A model generated the notes under the pieces. The model saw nothing but the letters and a program-made list of their open reading frames with translations, was not told the origin of the DNA and did not search any database. Shown in pieces: positions 36,919 to 46,474 of a stretch of 64,000 nucleotides of DNA; the first letter of the stretch is position 1, and the number at the start of each line of letters is the position of its first letter. The DNA is from an uncultured Anaerolineae bacterium (GTDB lineage Bacteria > Chloroflexota > Anaerolineae > Promineifilales > Promineifilaceae), in NCBI GenBank assembly GCA_905479495.1, contig CAJQMR010000010.1, positions 434,001 through 498,000 on the forward strand, read 5' to 3'. Both the position numbers and the translations under genes were made by a program.

Positions 36919-37452
36919 CTAATTCTTGGCAAATTGTTCGATATCGGCCGTTTCTACTGGAATCCCACCCGGTTGATACACAGCAATTTGCGGCACGTAG
37001 AAAAAGATTTTTGTGTTGTCTTTGGCAAACCATTCATTGACTAAATCGGCCGTCCATAATTCTGCCACACGCTGCCGGTTTTCGGCCGTAAATGGCAGGG
37101 CGATGCGTTCCCGTTCCCAAACGTAGGTCAGGCTGACGTAATCTGGATCAATGCGCGACACCGGAATCTTGACCCGCGTTTTGTTGTGCATGATTGAATC
37201 CGGCAGCAGTTTAAAATCAATGGGCGAGACAAATACGCCAGCGTTCATGTACGGTTTTTGCAGCACGGGTCGGGCCACCATCTCATACAGATTTTCAAAA
37301 AAGCCGGGCAGCTGGGCATTAATTTGCTGCCAGCGTTCACTTTCGGGGAAGTCGGATAACGGCCGTAACCCATTCGCCAAAATAGACGCGATAATTTCAT
37401 CCCCGGTATTGAGTAAAGCATGGTACACATATTCAGTCGAACAGACTTGCAT
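36919..37452 (-). CDS. Protein of unknown function
   Basis: The 177 residues contain no signal peptide, membrane segment or motif I recognise. The sequence is of mixed helix/strand type (TGDEIIASILANGLRPLSDFPESERW) and somewhat recalls RNA 2'-phosphotransferase/ADP-ribose-like folds only in its opening LxNGLRPxSxxPES text, which is not enough to assign. The start at 37452 is an ATG. It precedes the small membrane protein at 36548. Confidence 0.6.
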   Translation of the reverse strand: MQVCSTEYVYHALLNTGDEIIASILANGLRPLSDFPESERWQQINAQLPGFFENLYEMVARPVLQKPYMNAGVFVSPIDFKLLPDSIMHNKTRVKIPVSRIDPDYVSLTYVWERERIALPFTAENRQRVAELWTADLVNEWFAKDNTKIFFYVPQIAVYQPGGIPVETADIEQFAKN

Positions 37453-37483
37453 AACTACCTACTTTAATAGGACGCAGATTTGC

Positions 37484-37518
37484 CTGATCTCCCTGATCAT
37501 GGAAATCAGGGTAATCAG
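37484..37518. repeat. Imperfect hairpin of CCTGAT/ATCAGG words
   Basis: CTGATCTCCCTGAT (37484-37497) is complementary to ATCAGGGTAATCAG (37505-37518) with two mismatches, in the spacer between the E1 gene and the 177-residue gene (which read in the same direction). Confidence 0.5.
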
Positions 37519-37556
37519 CGTTCCATTCTAATGTCAGCCACCAAGAATAGGTGGCC

Positions 37557-39632
37557 CTAAAAAGCTAACAAATCCTCAATTTTTTGCCGGATGAGGTCCA
37601 CCGTGGGCACAATGCCTTCCATGAGCGAAGTGCTGAACGGCACCGGGGAAGAAGGTGCTGTCACCCGCTCCACGGGCGCGTCTAAATCCAGGAAGACTTC
37701 GGCCACAACCGTGGCGGCAATTTCCGCACCAAAGCCGCCCAGGCCAATATCCTCATGCACAATCAGGCAGCGGGATGTTTTTTGCACGGAAGCCAGCACC
37801 ATCTCTTTGTCCCAGGGAACCAGCGTGCGCAGATCGAGTATCTCGATGCTGGCATTGACGCCCTGCACCGCTTGCTCGCACCGCTCCACCATTGCCCCCC
37901 AGGTGACAATCGTCAGATCATCGCCAGCGGTGATTTGTTTGGCCTGGCCAAAGGGGAGCATGTAGTCGTCGCCGGGATACGGCCGTCTGGCCCACCCAGC
38001 ATCCAACATGGCCCGATGTTCAAAAAAGATAACCGGATCGTTGCCGCGCATGGCGGTACGCAGCAAGCCCACCGTGTCTTCTGCATTTGAAGGGGCAGCA
38101 AGCAGCCAGCCGGGCTGGTGGGCAAAGATCACTTCGCTGGTGACACTGTGCCACGGATCGCCAATTTTGCGGTAGCCACCAGGAATGCGCACGACGATGG
38201 GGGCCGCAAAACGGCCGTTGGTCCGCCAGCGCACCGAGCCACAATTGTTGATCTGCTCCGTCGCCGGGTCGGCATATTTACGGAACTGAATTTCCGGCAC
38301 CGGTACCAGTCCCGCATAGGCCATCCCCACCGAGCGGCCGATGATGCCCTCCTCGTTCAAACTGGTATCAAAGACGCGGTCGTCGCCATACTTGGTTTGC
38401 AGCCCAAGCGTAGCCGCGTGAACGCCCCCCTTCAGACCCACATCTTCACCAAAAACCACCAAACGCGGATTCAGCGCCAGCTCCACATCCAGCGTGCGCC
38501 GGATGGCTTCGATCATGTTAATGCGTCGCGGATCGGGCGGGTTGGGCACGGCCGTTCCGTTGGGACCTGACGTTACCCTTGGCAGCTCAATCCCCGCCGC
38601 CACCAAACCGCCCACTTGTTGAGGATGCTCCGGATCTGACAGTACAAAATTGGTCACCGTCGCCGGGTCACCGTGCGCCTGCTTCTTCGCTTCGTCCAGC
38701 GCCTTCATCACGTCCCGTTTCGCCTGATTTTTCAAGTTTTCCCATTCATTCTCGCGCATCAACGCAGGCACTAAATAATCATGCAGTTTGGCGATGGGGT
38801 CCTGCGTCCATTCGTCAGCCAGCTCTTTTTCACCTTTGTAAGCTTGATTGTCCACGCTGGAATGGCCAGACAGCCGCGGCATGGTCAGGCGCAGCAAGCC
38901 AGGCCCATTGCCAGCCCGCAGTTCGCGTACGGCCGTATGCACCAGTTCGGCCGTTTCTGCTGGGTTGGTTCCGCTGCCATCCCAAATGGCCAGATTTTTG
39001 AACGAGGCCAGATTGGCGGCAATGTTGCTGCCCGGCGTTTGGGCGGGTCCTTTGACGGAGATAGCATAGCCGTTGTCTTCAACCACAAACAGCAACGGCA
39101 GCTCCAGCGTGGTAGCAATCGTTAGCGCGCTCCAAAAACCGTTCGTGGCCACGGAGCCATCACCACCGAACACGACGGAAATACTATCATCCACATCAGC
39201 CGTTTTCAGCGTCTCTTTGTGGTAACGAATGGCTTGCGCCCAGCCCACGGCTGGCGTGTACTGTGAGCCGACATCGCCAGCCATGGGCAGCACCATGGCC
39301 CGCTTGCGGCGCGGTAAGCTAAACACCACGCCCACATCGCGCCCGCCACTCAGGCTCCCCGTCCGGGCCATATCGGAAGCGAGTGCTTCGACCAATGTAA
39401 GACCAGAGCCAAGCATAAACGGCCGTGAACGATAATAAGCACTGGCGGCATCATGTGGCCGGTCCAGCAGCTGACTGATGAGCAGCTGTCCTAGCTCGTG
39501 CCCACGCGCCGAAAATTGGTAGGTAACCAGACCCTGCGGTGTCAGATCGTTTTCTTCTAATTCGTCTAAGATGCGGGAGGATAATGCCAGCCGGGCGACT
39601 TCGTGCCAATCAAATGCGGGATGTAAGTTCAA
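37557..39632 (-). CDS. 2-oxoacid dehydrogenase E1, fused alpha and beta subunits
   Basis: The 691-residue protein combines an E1-alpha part (residues about 1-310, ThDP/Mg motif GDGSVATNGFWSALTIA starting near residue 152 and ending VEDNGYAIS) with an E1-beta part (about 365-691, VVFGEDVGLKGGV, FDTSLNEEGIIGRSVGMAYAG and EDIGLGGFGAEIA). It decarboxylates a 2-oxoacid and passes the acyl group to a lipoyl E2, so it depends on LipA/LipB. Branched-chain oxoacid or pyruvate cannot be distinguished here. The start is TTG at 39632 with GGAG eight bases upstream. E2 and E3 genes are not nearby. Confidence 0.93.
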   Translation of the reverse strand: MNLHPAFDWHEVARLALSSRILDELEENDLTPQGLVTYQFSARGHELGQLLISQLLDRPHDAASAYYRSRPFMLGSGLTLVEALASDMARTGSLSGGRDVGVVFSLPRRKRAMVLPMAGDVGSQYTPAVGWAQAIRYHKETLKTADVDDSISVVFGGDGSVATNGFWSALTIATTLELPLLFVVEDNGYAISVKGPAQTPGSNIAANLASFKNLAIWDGSGTNPAETAELVHTAVRELRAGNGPGLLRLTMPRLSGHSSVDNQAYKGEKELADEWTQDPIAKLHDYLVPALMRENEWENLKNQAKRDVMKALDEAKKQAHGDPATVTNFVLSDPEHPQQVGGLVAAGIELPRVTSGPNGTAVPNPPDPRRINMIEAIRRTLDVELALNPRLVVFGEDVGLKGGVHAATLGLQTKYGDDRVFDTSLNEEGIIGRSVGMAYAGLVPVPEIQFRKYADPATEQINNCGSVRWRTNGRFAAPIVVRIPGGYRKIGDPWHSVTSEVIFAHQPGWLLAAPSNAEDTVGLLRTAMRGNDPVIFFEHRAMLDAGWARRPYPGDDYMLPFGQAKQITAGDDLTIVTWGAMVERCEQAVQGVNASIEILDLRTLVPWDKEMVLASVQKTSRCLIVHEDIGLGGFGAEIAATVVAEVFLDLDAPVERVTAPSSPVPFSTSLMEGIVPTVDLIRQKIEDLLAF

Positions 39633-39690
39633 TCTTAACGCTCCATGTGGTAAAATATCGCAAGTTCTTTAGTCAGAATAAGGGGGACTA

Positions 39691-41817
39691 ATGTTACTGC
39701 AAAAAAGTCAAATTGGAAAAACGGCCGTTATCCTCATCATCCTCATTCTACTTGCCGCATTAGCCGCCATGCCTTTGTTCCTCCAGGCGGACATGGCTGG
39801 CGAAAACACACCCGAGGCAAACCTATACTTGCCAATCATTTACAATGAAGATGGTCTGACACCAGACCCTGGCCTAAATAGTACACCCACGCCCACAAGC
39901 TCTCATACGCCCACAGCCACAAGCACTGCAACAGATACAGCCATACCAGCTTCCGGGTGCAATCTCCAGTTTGCTCAAGAGGCTTATGGAAACAGCCCCT
40001 ATGTGCTGATTACAGGGGATGTAGGCAAAGAAGTAACCATCACCAATCTCACAACAAATGAGGTAATTGGCAGTGGCATTCTGGATGGGCCGGTTGTCGG
40101 TCAGGATTGCCCTGGTTTTAGCTATATTACCGTCTCCCCCCGGCTGGATGAAACCAATGTTGGCCATACCCTGCTAGCGCAAGAAACAGATAATCCCGAC
40201 AACTTCGATACAACCATTGTGTTGGATGCCTATAATCCACAGCCAACCAGTACACCAAATGCACCCTATCTCGCCGTCGTGCCCAGTTGCGGCACAGGGC
40301 CAGATGTACAGTTTAAAGTTGAAGGAAATAATTGGCCGACCAATCAATCATTGACTTTGTCATGGGAAGGCGTCCCCCAAATTGTTTTCGAGGCCAATGA
40401 ACATACTGGCTTCTTCATTATGACCTGGGAATTTAACGGGTTGAATAATGGTATTTACACGGTTAGTGCACTTTCAGGCGCGAATGGAGTAACGGCATCC
40501 GATCAGATTTATATTCCCTGCGCTACGAGCACACAGCCACCTACGAACACATCAACGCCCACCAATACGCCAACCGCTACTAGTACGCCTACTGTGGCTC
40601 CGCCTTGTAACTATGGACCGCATTCTGTTCCACTCAATGGCTCCGCCCGCATACAAATGGAAGATTTCCGCTGTGGCGGACCCGACGTTAGCTTTAGTGA
40701 CCAAAACGATGGTGGCCCAGGCAGTGGTGCTTATCGCATCGATTATGGTGCCGAAGGACCTGATCTTGAAGGAACCTCAGATATCGGCGGTGGTTATAAT
40801 CTGGGTTGGACACAAGCTGGTGAATGGTTGGAATATGAGATTTCAGCACCGGCGTACGCTGTGTATACCTTCATCATTCGTTATGCCACGCCTAACACTA
40901 CAAATCCACGGCTACAAATTAGAACCACGTTTGGCACGTTAGTAAACAATACTCCTATCCTAAGCCTCCCACCAACAGATGGTTTTCAAGATTGGCAAAA
41001 CTACGAAACCCAAGTCCTCCTTTTTAGCGGAACAAATATTGTTCGCTTCACTATTGCGGGGGGGCCCGGTAATTACAATTATTTTGACGTTCAGCCCTTT
41101 ATACCAACATCAACGCCGACGCCAGTTACGCCGACACCTGCTCCAGCCGATCTCATTGTGGGCCAGCCCATTTTGGTGAGCACGCCGCCGCTCACTTCCT
41201 ATGAACCGATTGCTTTTCAGGTGCCGATTACCAACACAGGTGATCTTAGTATTGAAACGCTATTTTTTGTGGATTTGCTTTTTGATCCGGCACCCACCTT
41301 TGGCAGTGACACGTATACGGCCGTTTCTGGACTAGCTGGCAACAGCAGCAAAACCCTTACGATCACCTCCACCACTGGCCTGGATGCAGATTTGGGGACT
41401 CATCAAATTACTGCCTGGGTCGATTCTCTAAATCATGTGGTGGAGGAGGATGAAACAAACAATCTGTCTACTCCGCTAGAGCTGGTGAATGTAACCCCGG
41501 CCAATACGCCTACCCCAACGGCCGTACCAATCGGTACAGAGCCAATTAGCGGTTTAGCCTTAACGTTAACATCGGAACTACTTCCAATCGAGCGAGCGCA
41601 TATTACACTCATTGAAGAGGCAAGCGGGATTCCTATCGCTTCAACTTACAGTGATGAAAATGGTGCTTATTCATTGAACAACATACCGACTGACACCAGT
41701 TACACAGTGCAAGCTTGCATCTTCATAAACAATCAGCCCTATTTCGGTTTGAATACAGGTGTAACGGCTCCCAACGCTTTTGCGAATGTTATTCTACTGC
41801 CACAGCCCTGTCCGTAA
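39691..41817 (+). CDS. Large modular surface protein with CBM-like, CARDB and CnaB-like domains
   Basis: This 708-residue exported protein starts with an N-terminal hydrophobic segment (residues 10-32) and the text NLYLPII. Modules follow, separated by TPT-rich linkers: beta domain A (about 90-187), beta domain B (about 190-282), a carbohydrate-binding-module-like domain (about 305-472, containing IQMEDFRCGG and GEWLEYEI), a CARDB adhesion domain (about 484-605) and a CnaB/carboxypeptidase-regulatory-like domain (about 615-708). The A, B, CARDB and CnaB-like modules recur in the same order in the TadE-like protein at 46475, and the CBM-like domain in the Flp-like protein at 54093. AAGGGGGA precedes the ATG. 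Probably a surface adhesin. Confidence 0.82.
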   Translation: MLLQKSQIGKTAVILIILILLAALAAMPLFLQADMAGENTPEANLYLPIIYNEDGLTPDPGLNSTPTPTSSHTPTATSTATDTAIPASGCNLQFAQEAYGNSPYVLITGDVGKEVTITNLTTNEVIGSGILDGPVVGQDCPGFSYITVSPRLDETNVGHTLLAQETDNPDNFDTTIVLDAYNPQPTSTPNAPYLAVVPSCGTGPDVQFKVEGNNWPTNQSLTLSWEGVPQIVFEANEHTGFFIMTWEFNGLNNGIYTVSALSGANGVTASDQIYIPCATSTQPPTNTSTPTNTPTATSTPTVAPPCNYGPHSVPLNGSARIQMEDFRCGGPDVSFSDQNDGGPGSGAYRIDYGAEGPDLEGTSDIGGGYNLGWTQAGEWLEYEISAPAYAVYTFIIRYATPNTTNPRLQIRTTFGTLVNNTPILSLPPTDGFQDWQNYETQVLLFSGTNIVRFTIAGGPGNYNYFDVQPFIPTSTPTPVTPTPAPADLIVGQPILVSTPPLTSYEPIAFQVPITNTGDLSIETLFFVDLLFDPAPTFGSDTYTAVSGLAGNSSKTLTITSTTGLDADLGTHQITAWVDSLNHVVEEDETNNLSTPLELVNVTPANTPTPTAVPIGTEPISGLALTLTSELLPIERAHITLIEEASGIPIASTYSDENGAYSLNNIPTDTSYTVQACIFINNQPYFGLNTGVTAPNAFANVILLPQPCP

Positions 41818-41859
41818 TTATGGTTGGTGTGTGGGGATGACGGCCGTTCCATAAAATCA

Positions 41860-44616
41860 TCAACTGCCCTGCCCCATAAACCAGCGACGAACCAGCTCAA
41901 TTTGGAAGCGCAGGCCGTCGCCGCGTGGCTCGATGAGTTCGCGCTGCTGGAGCTGGGTGAGGGTTTGGTTGAGCTCCACGCCACCCATCGCCCCCTCCAA
42001 TTCGCTACGCGAAAGTGTTGGTTTTTCGCCCGCTTGGGCCAGCAAATACAGCACCTGCCCGCCCACTTCATCCGTCTGGTTGCGCATGTCGGCGAAGAAA
42101 AAGCTGCCGTGGATCAAAGCTTCGGGTACGGCCGTTTCCACATCATCCACCGTCGCCAACCGCCGCTGCATTGGGGGCTGCTCATTTTTCAAGGCCACAA
42201 TCTCGGCACAAAGGAGCTGCACCAGGAACGGATGCCCGCGCGTCAGGTCCAGCACCCGCTGACTGGCGGCTGGTTCGTAGCGCAGGGCAAAATTCTGCAC
42301 GGGCGCTTCTACCAGCTGCCGCGCCTCGTTCGGGTGCAGATAGCCGATGTGCACCACCTGCACGTTGATCAGATAGCTGGACCAGCGGGAAAATTCCGCT
42401 AACGTGTGCGAGCCAGAGAGCAGCACCTTGAATTTGGGCCGATGCTGGATCAGATGGCGCAGCATCCCCAGCACAATTTCTTCATCGAAGCGCTGCAAGG
42501 CCAGCACCCGCTCCAGCGCCTCAAACTCGTCCAGCATCAGCAGCGCGGTTTGCCCACCCAGCGCCGCTTCCACCTCGTCCAGCCATTCGTCGAAGCGGGT
42601 GAATGGGTCGTCGTGCAGCTGCTCGCGACTGAGTGGCGGCAGGGTCACGCCCCGCTGCCGTTTGGCCGACTGCACCATGCTGCGGGCCACGTTGTACAAA
42701 AAGCCCGCCTCATCCTGCGCCCGCGAAGCCGGGCCTTGCAAATCGACAAACAGGGGCACGATGCTGCTGGGCAGCAGCCGTCCCAAATTGTTGAGCAGTG
42801 AGGTTTTGCCCACGCGCCGCTGGCCGTAAAGCAGCAGCGGCGGCTGGCGGCGATCCAGCAGCAGCTGTTCAATGCGACTGCTCACATCCTGCCGCCCGAT
42901 GAAAATGGCTTGCTTTTCCGTTAGCGGCACGCCAATGATGTACGGACTGTCGATCTCCTGGCGCAGTTCCGCTTCTTCGGCCAGCCGCGCCCCCTTTTCG
43001 CCAACGATGTGCCGCCAGCTAGCCGCGATGGGGCGGAAGCGGGCGGCGTACGGCTCATTGCTTCGGGTCAACTCCCGCAGCAACCCATCCAGCCGATCTT
43101 CCACGGCGTGCAGGGCAAGGCGCTGATTGTAGGCGCTCTCCTGTTGCAGGGCGGCAGCCACGTCGGTACTGAGGCGGCTGAAGCTGCGCAGCAGGGCGCT
43201 GGCCGGGCCAACCAGATCACCAGCCGCCAAACCTGGGTGTACTTCGGCGATTTGTACGGCCGTTTCGCACAATTCCAACTGCCGCGCATCCAGCTCGATT
43301 TGGGCCGCCTGGGCCGCCCAACGCTGCCGGGTGCTGCTCAGGTAAGCCATCGCTGTGCGCCCTTCGGCCAAGTTTTTTTGCATCGTCAGCAGCAGATGGG
43401 CTTCCAAATTGAGCAGCGGCAACCGTTGAAATTCATCCCAAAAGGCAGAGTGCCAGCGCAAGAGCGGCCGTTTCTCTGGTTGGTCCACACGCTGTTGGTC
43501 GAGCTGGTACAAAATTCGGTTCCACATCAGCAAAAAGGGATAGAGCAGCACCGGCCGCCACCAGGCCAGCGTGAGTCCCAGCAAAATGCCCGCCAGGCCA
43601 AACGACAAAAATGGGCCGTAAGCTGCGCCATTTGTGGCAAATAAGAAAAGACCCGCCCCGCTGCCCAACGATCCGGCTAACCCCCCTGCCCAGGTGCCCG
43701 CAATTTTTTCCGCCAGCACGTAAGGCAGGGCAAACAGCGCCGCCACAAAAGCAATAAAGGCCAATGCCTGCACCAGGCCACCAACCGTCGTGGCACTGGG
43801 TAAACCGCCTGCCAGCCAAACGGCCGTTCCCACCAACAAGCCCGCCGCCAGACCACGCCGCCAACTTTGGCTCCGCCAGCCAACCGCCAGGCCAAAGGGG
43901 AAAGCTGTCAGCAGCGTCGTGGCCCAGTTGCCTTCCAGCAGCCGCGCCAAAAAGCCTGCGCCCAGGCCAATGAGTACACCCACCACCATGCCGCTGACCT
44001 GCCGCAACACCGAAACGCCAGGAACGGCCGTTTCCTGCACCACCTCTTCCCGCGTCACCCCTACGCCCACGCCGTAGGCCAGGCCACCAGCCAGGCCGCT
44101 GGTAACGCCAATGAGACTGCTCACCACGATGTCTAGGGGAACCGGCACGCCATTCAGCAACAAGCTCCCAGCAGAGCGCAGCAGCAGGGCTCCGCCCAGC
44201 CCCAGGGCAAAACCAGTGGCCATGCCCACCGTCACGCCAATGGCGACGCTGCCCGCGATGCTGGCCGCCAGGCCCACAATCAGTCCAACGGCGATGCCCA
44301 GCATCACGCCCAGGAGCAGCGTGTTGGTTGGCAAACGGAGCAGCCAGAGCAGCAGGCCCAGCAGCACGCCCACCAGCAGGGGCCAGGCAAAAAAGGTCAT
44401 GAGGAGGAAGCGGAGAACGGCCGTATTGGCCCACTGCCGTCGCTGCAAATCCGCCAGACTAAAGTGAGGGGATAACGTGTTGTCGAGTCGTTTGAGATGA
44501 TTACGCCAGGCGGAGGGATGGAAGAAGAGCCAGAACAGCAGCCGCACACTGCCAGCAATTAGATTGGCAGGCAATGTAGGGGCGTCAGTGTAACGGTCGC
44601 GTAAGGTGTCACTCAT
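41860..44616 (-). CDS. Polytopic membrane protein with C-terminal AAA ATPase domain
   Basis: The 918-residue protein has a Gly/Leu/Val-rich membrane region of perhaps 10-12 segments (residues about 85-375), a helical linker (about 380-560) and an AAA_16-like ATPase. Walker A is GQRRVGKTS at 598-606; the Walker B-like stretch is LLMLDEFEAL near residue 690; SGSHTLAEF resembles a sensor 1. The end resembles a winged helix. It resembles the ATPase in the adjacent BTAD regulator and lies 87 bp downstream of it. A membrane-tethered STAND-like signalling ATPase is the best description; no effector is obvious. Confidence 0.82.
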   Translation of the reverse strand: MSDTLRDRYTDAPTLPANLIAGSVRLLFWLFFHPSAWRNHLKRLDNTLSPHFSLADLQRRQWANTAVLRFLLMTFFAWPLLVGVLLGLLLWLLRLPTNTLLLGVMLGIAVGLIVGLAASIAGSVAIGVTVGMATGFALGLGGALLLRSAGSLLLNGVPVPLDIVVSSLIGVTSGLAGGLAYGVGVGVTREEVVQETAVPGVSVLRQVSGMVVGVLIGLGAGFLARLLEGNWATTLLTAFPFGLAVGWRSQSWRRGLAAGLLVGTAVWLAGGLPSATTVGGLVQALAFIAFVAALFALPYVLAEKIAGTWAGGLAGSLGSGAGLFLFATNGAAYGPFLSFGLAGILLGLTLAWWRPVLLYPFLLMWNRILYQLDQQRVDQPEKRPLLRWHSAFWDEFQRLPLLNLEAHLLLTMQKNLAEGRTAMAYLSSTRQRWAAQAAQIELDARQLELCETAVQIAEVHPGLAAGDLVGPASALLRSFSRLSTDVAAALQQESAYNQRLALHAVEDRLDGLLRELTRSNEPYAARFRPIAASWRHIVGEKGARLAEEAELRQEIDSPYIIGVPLTEKQAIFIGRQDVSSRIEQLLLDRRQPPLLLYGQRRVGKTSLLNNLGRLLPSSIVPLFVDLQGPASRAQDEAGFLYNVARSMVQSAKRQRGVTLPPLSREQLHDDPFTRFDEWLDEVEAALGGQTALLMLDEFEALERVLALQRFDEEIVLGMLRHLIQHRPKFKVLLSGSHTLAEFSRWSSYLINVQVVHIGYLHPNEARQLVEAPVQNFALRYEPAASQRVLDLTRGHPFLVQLLCAEIVALKNEQPPMQRRLATVDDVETAVPEALIHGSFFFADMRNQTDEVGGQVLYLLAQAGEKPTLSRSELEGAMGGVELNQTLTQLQQRELIEPRGDGLRFQIELVRRWFMGQGS

Positions 44617-44703
44617 TCGGTAATCAGTGTTCAGTAGGTCAGTGCTCAGTAGGTCAGTGTTCAGTAAGCGGAGTAAACTGATTACTGTTTCACTGATTAC
44701 TGT
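44617..44703. repeat. Intergenic word repeat (CAGTGTTCAGTAG-type) with hairpin potential
   Basis: Three successive copies of GTCAGTGTTCAGTA-like text (with TCAGTGCTCAGTAGG in the middle) are followed by complementary ACTGATTACTGTTTCACTG text. It fills the gap between the two ATPase genes. Confidence 0.6.
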
Positions 44704-46296
44704 TTACTGATCGCTGGCCATGCGGCGCAGCGGTTCCAACTGGCGTAGCGCTTCTTCGCGCCAGGCGTCGCCCGTTTCGCCTTCGCTCAGACTGAGCAGC
44801 CGCTCGCGGCACAAAATTTGCAATGGCATGGGCCAACGGCCGCTTTCCGCCAGAATCCACTCAACATCATGCGCTGAAAAGCGAATTGGGGAAGTGGCAA
44901 TTAGGCGGCGTGCACCTTCTTCTGAGAGCGGACCGAGAACGGCCGTATAGCCAAAAATATTAAAAAAGGGCGATCCCAAACCCTGGTGCTGGGCCAGCAC
45001 GTCCGGCGGCTGGGCGCTGGAAAGCACAAAGCCCAGATTCCCCTCCACCTGATTGGTCGCCAGGGAACGCAAGCTTTCCCAAAACGCATCGTCCAGTTCA
45101 GGATAGCGGGTCAGGGCCACGCCAATCTCATCAAACAAGATAACGGTGGGCTGGTCCAGCTGCTCGCTCACCACGTCCAAAAACGATTCGAGGTAACATG
45201 GTTCCGGTACATCCAGTCCCATTTCCATAAGCAGTGTACGCAACAGCGTTTCCTGCTTGCCCAGTCGGGCATCCTGAAAATCAATGAAAATCCAGCCATA
45301 ATCTTTTGCTTGCGGCAGCCAATTAGCCAAGCGCAAGTAATGCAGCAGCGACGTTTTACCGCTGCGGCGTGGCCCGATGATAGCCACGTTTTGCAACGGC
45401 CGTTGCCGCAGCATCATCCCCAGCCGTTTTAGCTCTCGCTCCCGGCCGAAAAAGTGTTTGGGCTGGGTAATGGGCGGGCCAGCAATGAATGGTGATTGGG
45501 TGAGGGAGTTAAGGGGTGCAGCGGTGTGGGGGTGAGGGCGTGCAGGGGTGATTGTCACCTTGTCGTATTTGCCCGATCGGATTTGCTCGTGGAGTACGGC
45601 CGTTTCTGCCGAAACATCCACGCCTAGCTCAGATGCCAACAGTTCCTGGCACTGCTCAAACTGGTGCAAAGCGGCCGTGCGCTGACCGGAGCGCGCCAAC
45701 AGTTCCATGAGCAGCCGGTGGCTGGCTTCACGGGTAGGCTCCAACGTAAGCAGCTGCCGCGCTACACGAATCCCTTCATCGTAGCTGTTTTGGGCTTGCA
45801 AATAGCTCGCCCAGGCGTTATGGGCTGTGACTGCCTGGTTGTGGAACCAGGTGCGCTGCTCCTGAAGCCAGTTATCAAAATCGGGTGCCTGCCGGATATA
45901 GAACTCCTGCAAAAATTCGCCGCGATAGAGCTGAACGGCCGTTTGCCAGCCCACCCCTTGTTTCTGCCCCGCCTGTAATGCTTCACGGAATATCGTCGTA
46001 TCCAGCCAAACTGGAGCCTCCGGATTTAGCGCCACGGTTTGATGGCTAATCTGTAAATACGGCTCCAAGAATTGGCGCAGCTTCAAGATAACGCCGCGTA
46101 AATTACGTCGGGCGTCGGACTCAGGCAGCTCACCCCACAGTAGGTTGGCCAGGGCATGGCGGGAATGGGAACGGCCGTTCACTGCCAGGTAACATAGCAA
46201 GGCCCGCGCCTTCCCTGAATCCAGGCCGATCAACGGTTCATCATCAATTGTGAGCTGGAGCGGCCCCAGCAGAGCCAATTTCAGTACTTTTGTCAT
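44704..46296 (-). CDS. SARP/BTAD-type transcriptional regulator fused to an AAA ATPase
   Basis: A 530-residue cytosolic regulator. Residues about 5-100 are an OmpR-like winged helix (ALLGPLQLTIDDEPL, RALLCYLAVNG, LWGELPESDARRNLRGVILKLR), residues about 100-245 the BTAD helical repeats, and residues about 280-530 an AAA ATPase with Walker A GPRRSGKT at 308-315 and Walker B TVILFDEIG. SARP-family proteins such as AfsR bind heptamer direct repeats and activate transcription. Such repeats lie 28-60 bp upstream of this gene, facing the divergent Tad-like operon. I use the ATG at 46296; a TTG five codons upstream is possible. Confidence 0.88.
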   Translation of the reverse strand: MTKVLKLALLGPLQLTIDDEPLIGLDSGKARALLCYLAVNGRSHSRHALANLLWGELPESDARRNLRGVILKLRQFLEPYLQISHQTVALNPEAPVWLDTTIFREALQAGQKQGVGWQTAVQLYRGEFLQEFYIRQAPDFDNWLQEQRTWFHNQAVTAHNAWASYLQAQNSYDEGIRVARQLLTLEPTREASHRLLMELLARSGQRTAALHQFEQCQELLASELGVDVSAETAVLHEQIRSGKYDKVTITPARPHPHTAAPLNSLTQSPFIAGPPITQPKHFFGRERELKRLGMMLRQRPLQNVAIIGPRRSGKTSLLHYLRLANWLPQAKDYGWIFIDFQDARLGKQETLLRTLLMEMGLDVPEPCYLESFLDVVSEQLDQPTVILFDEIGVALTRYPELDDAFWESLRSLATNQVEGNLGFVLSSAQPPDVLAQHQGLGSPFFNIFGYTAVLGPLSEEGARRLIATSPIRFSAHDVEWILAESGRWPMPLQILCRERLLSLSEGETGDAWREEALRQLEPLRRMASDQ

Positions 46297-46323
46297 ACCC
46301 TGTGTTCGCAAACTCGCGTCAAA

Positions 46324-46366
46324 TCAACGCTTGATCAACGCTCGATTGACAGGCATCTGTTAATCT
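46324..46366 (+). promoter_or_regulatory. Candidate BTAD/SARP operator: heptamer direct repeats at 11-bp period
   Basis: TCAACGC occurs at 46324-46330 and again at 46335-46341, each followed by four bases, then a third, related heptamer TTGACAG at 46346-46352. Eight bases after this last heptamer lies TAATCT (46361-46366), a possible -10. Heptamers every 11 bp, ending 8 bp before a -10 element, are the layout known for SARP/AfsR targets. The orientation suits the plus-strand gene at 46475. Confidence 0.55.
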
Positions 46367-46474
46367 TTAAGCGTGACTTAATAAATTGCGCTTATTCCAT
46401 CGTAACCAGTATACCGGAAACAAGATTTTGATGGAATCAATGAAATAACTAGCTTACGCAAAAGTGGACTTATC

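Noticed and set aside
36919..37452. Assignment as an RNA 2'-phosphotransferase or ADP-ribose-related enzyme
   Set aside because: Only a short opening text is reminiscent; the catalytic residues cannot be identified.
41824..42402. A 192-codon plus-strand frame opposite the membrane ATPase
   Set aside because: Lies antisense to the ATPase domain and has no recognisable protein features.
43433..44434. A 333-codon open frame on the minus strand inside the membrane ATPase gene
   Set aside because: It is a low-complexity Gly/Ala/Arg shadow of the membrane region in another frame, with no ribosome binding site.
46346..46380. TTGACA at 46346 as a standard sigma-70 -35 box
   Set aside because: No -10 hexamer lies 16-18 bases downstream; it fits better as the third regulator heptamer.
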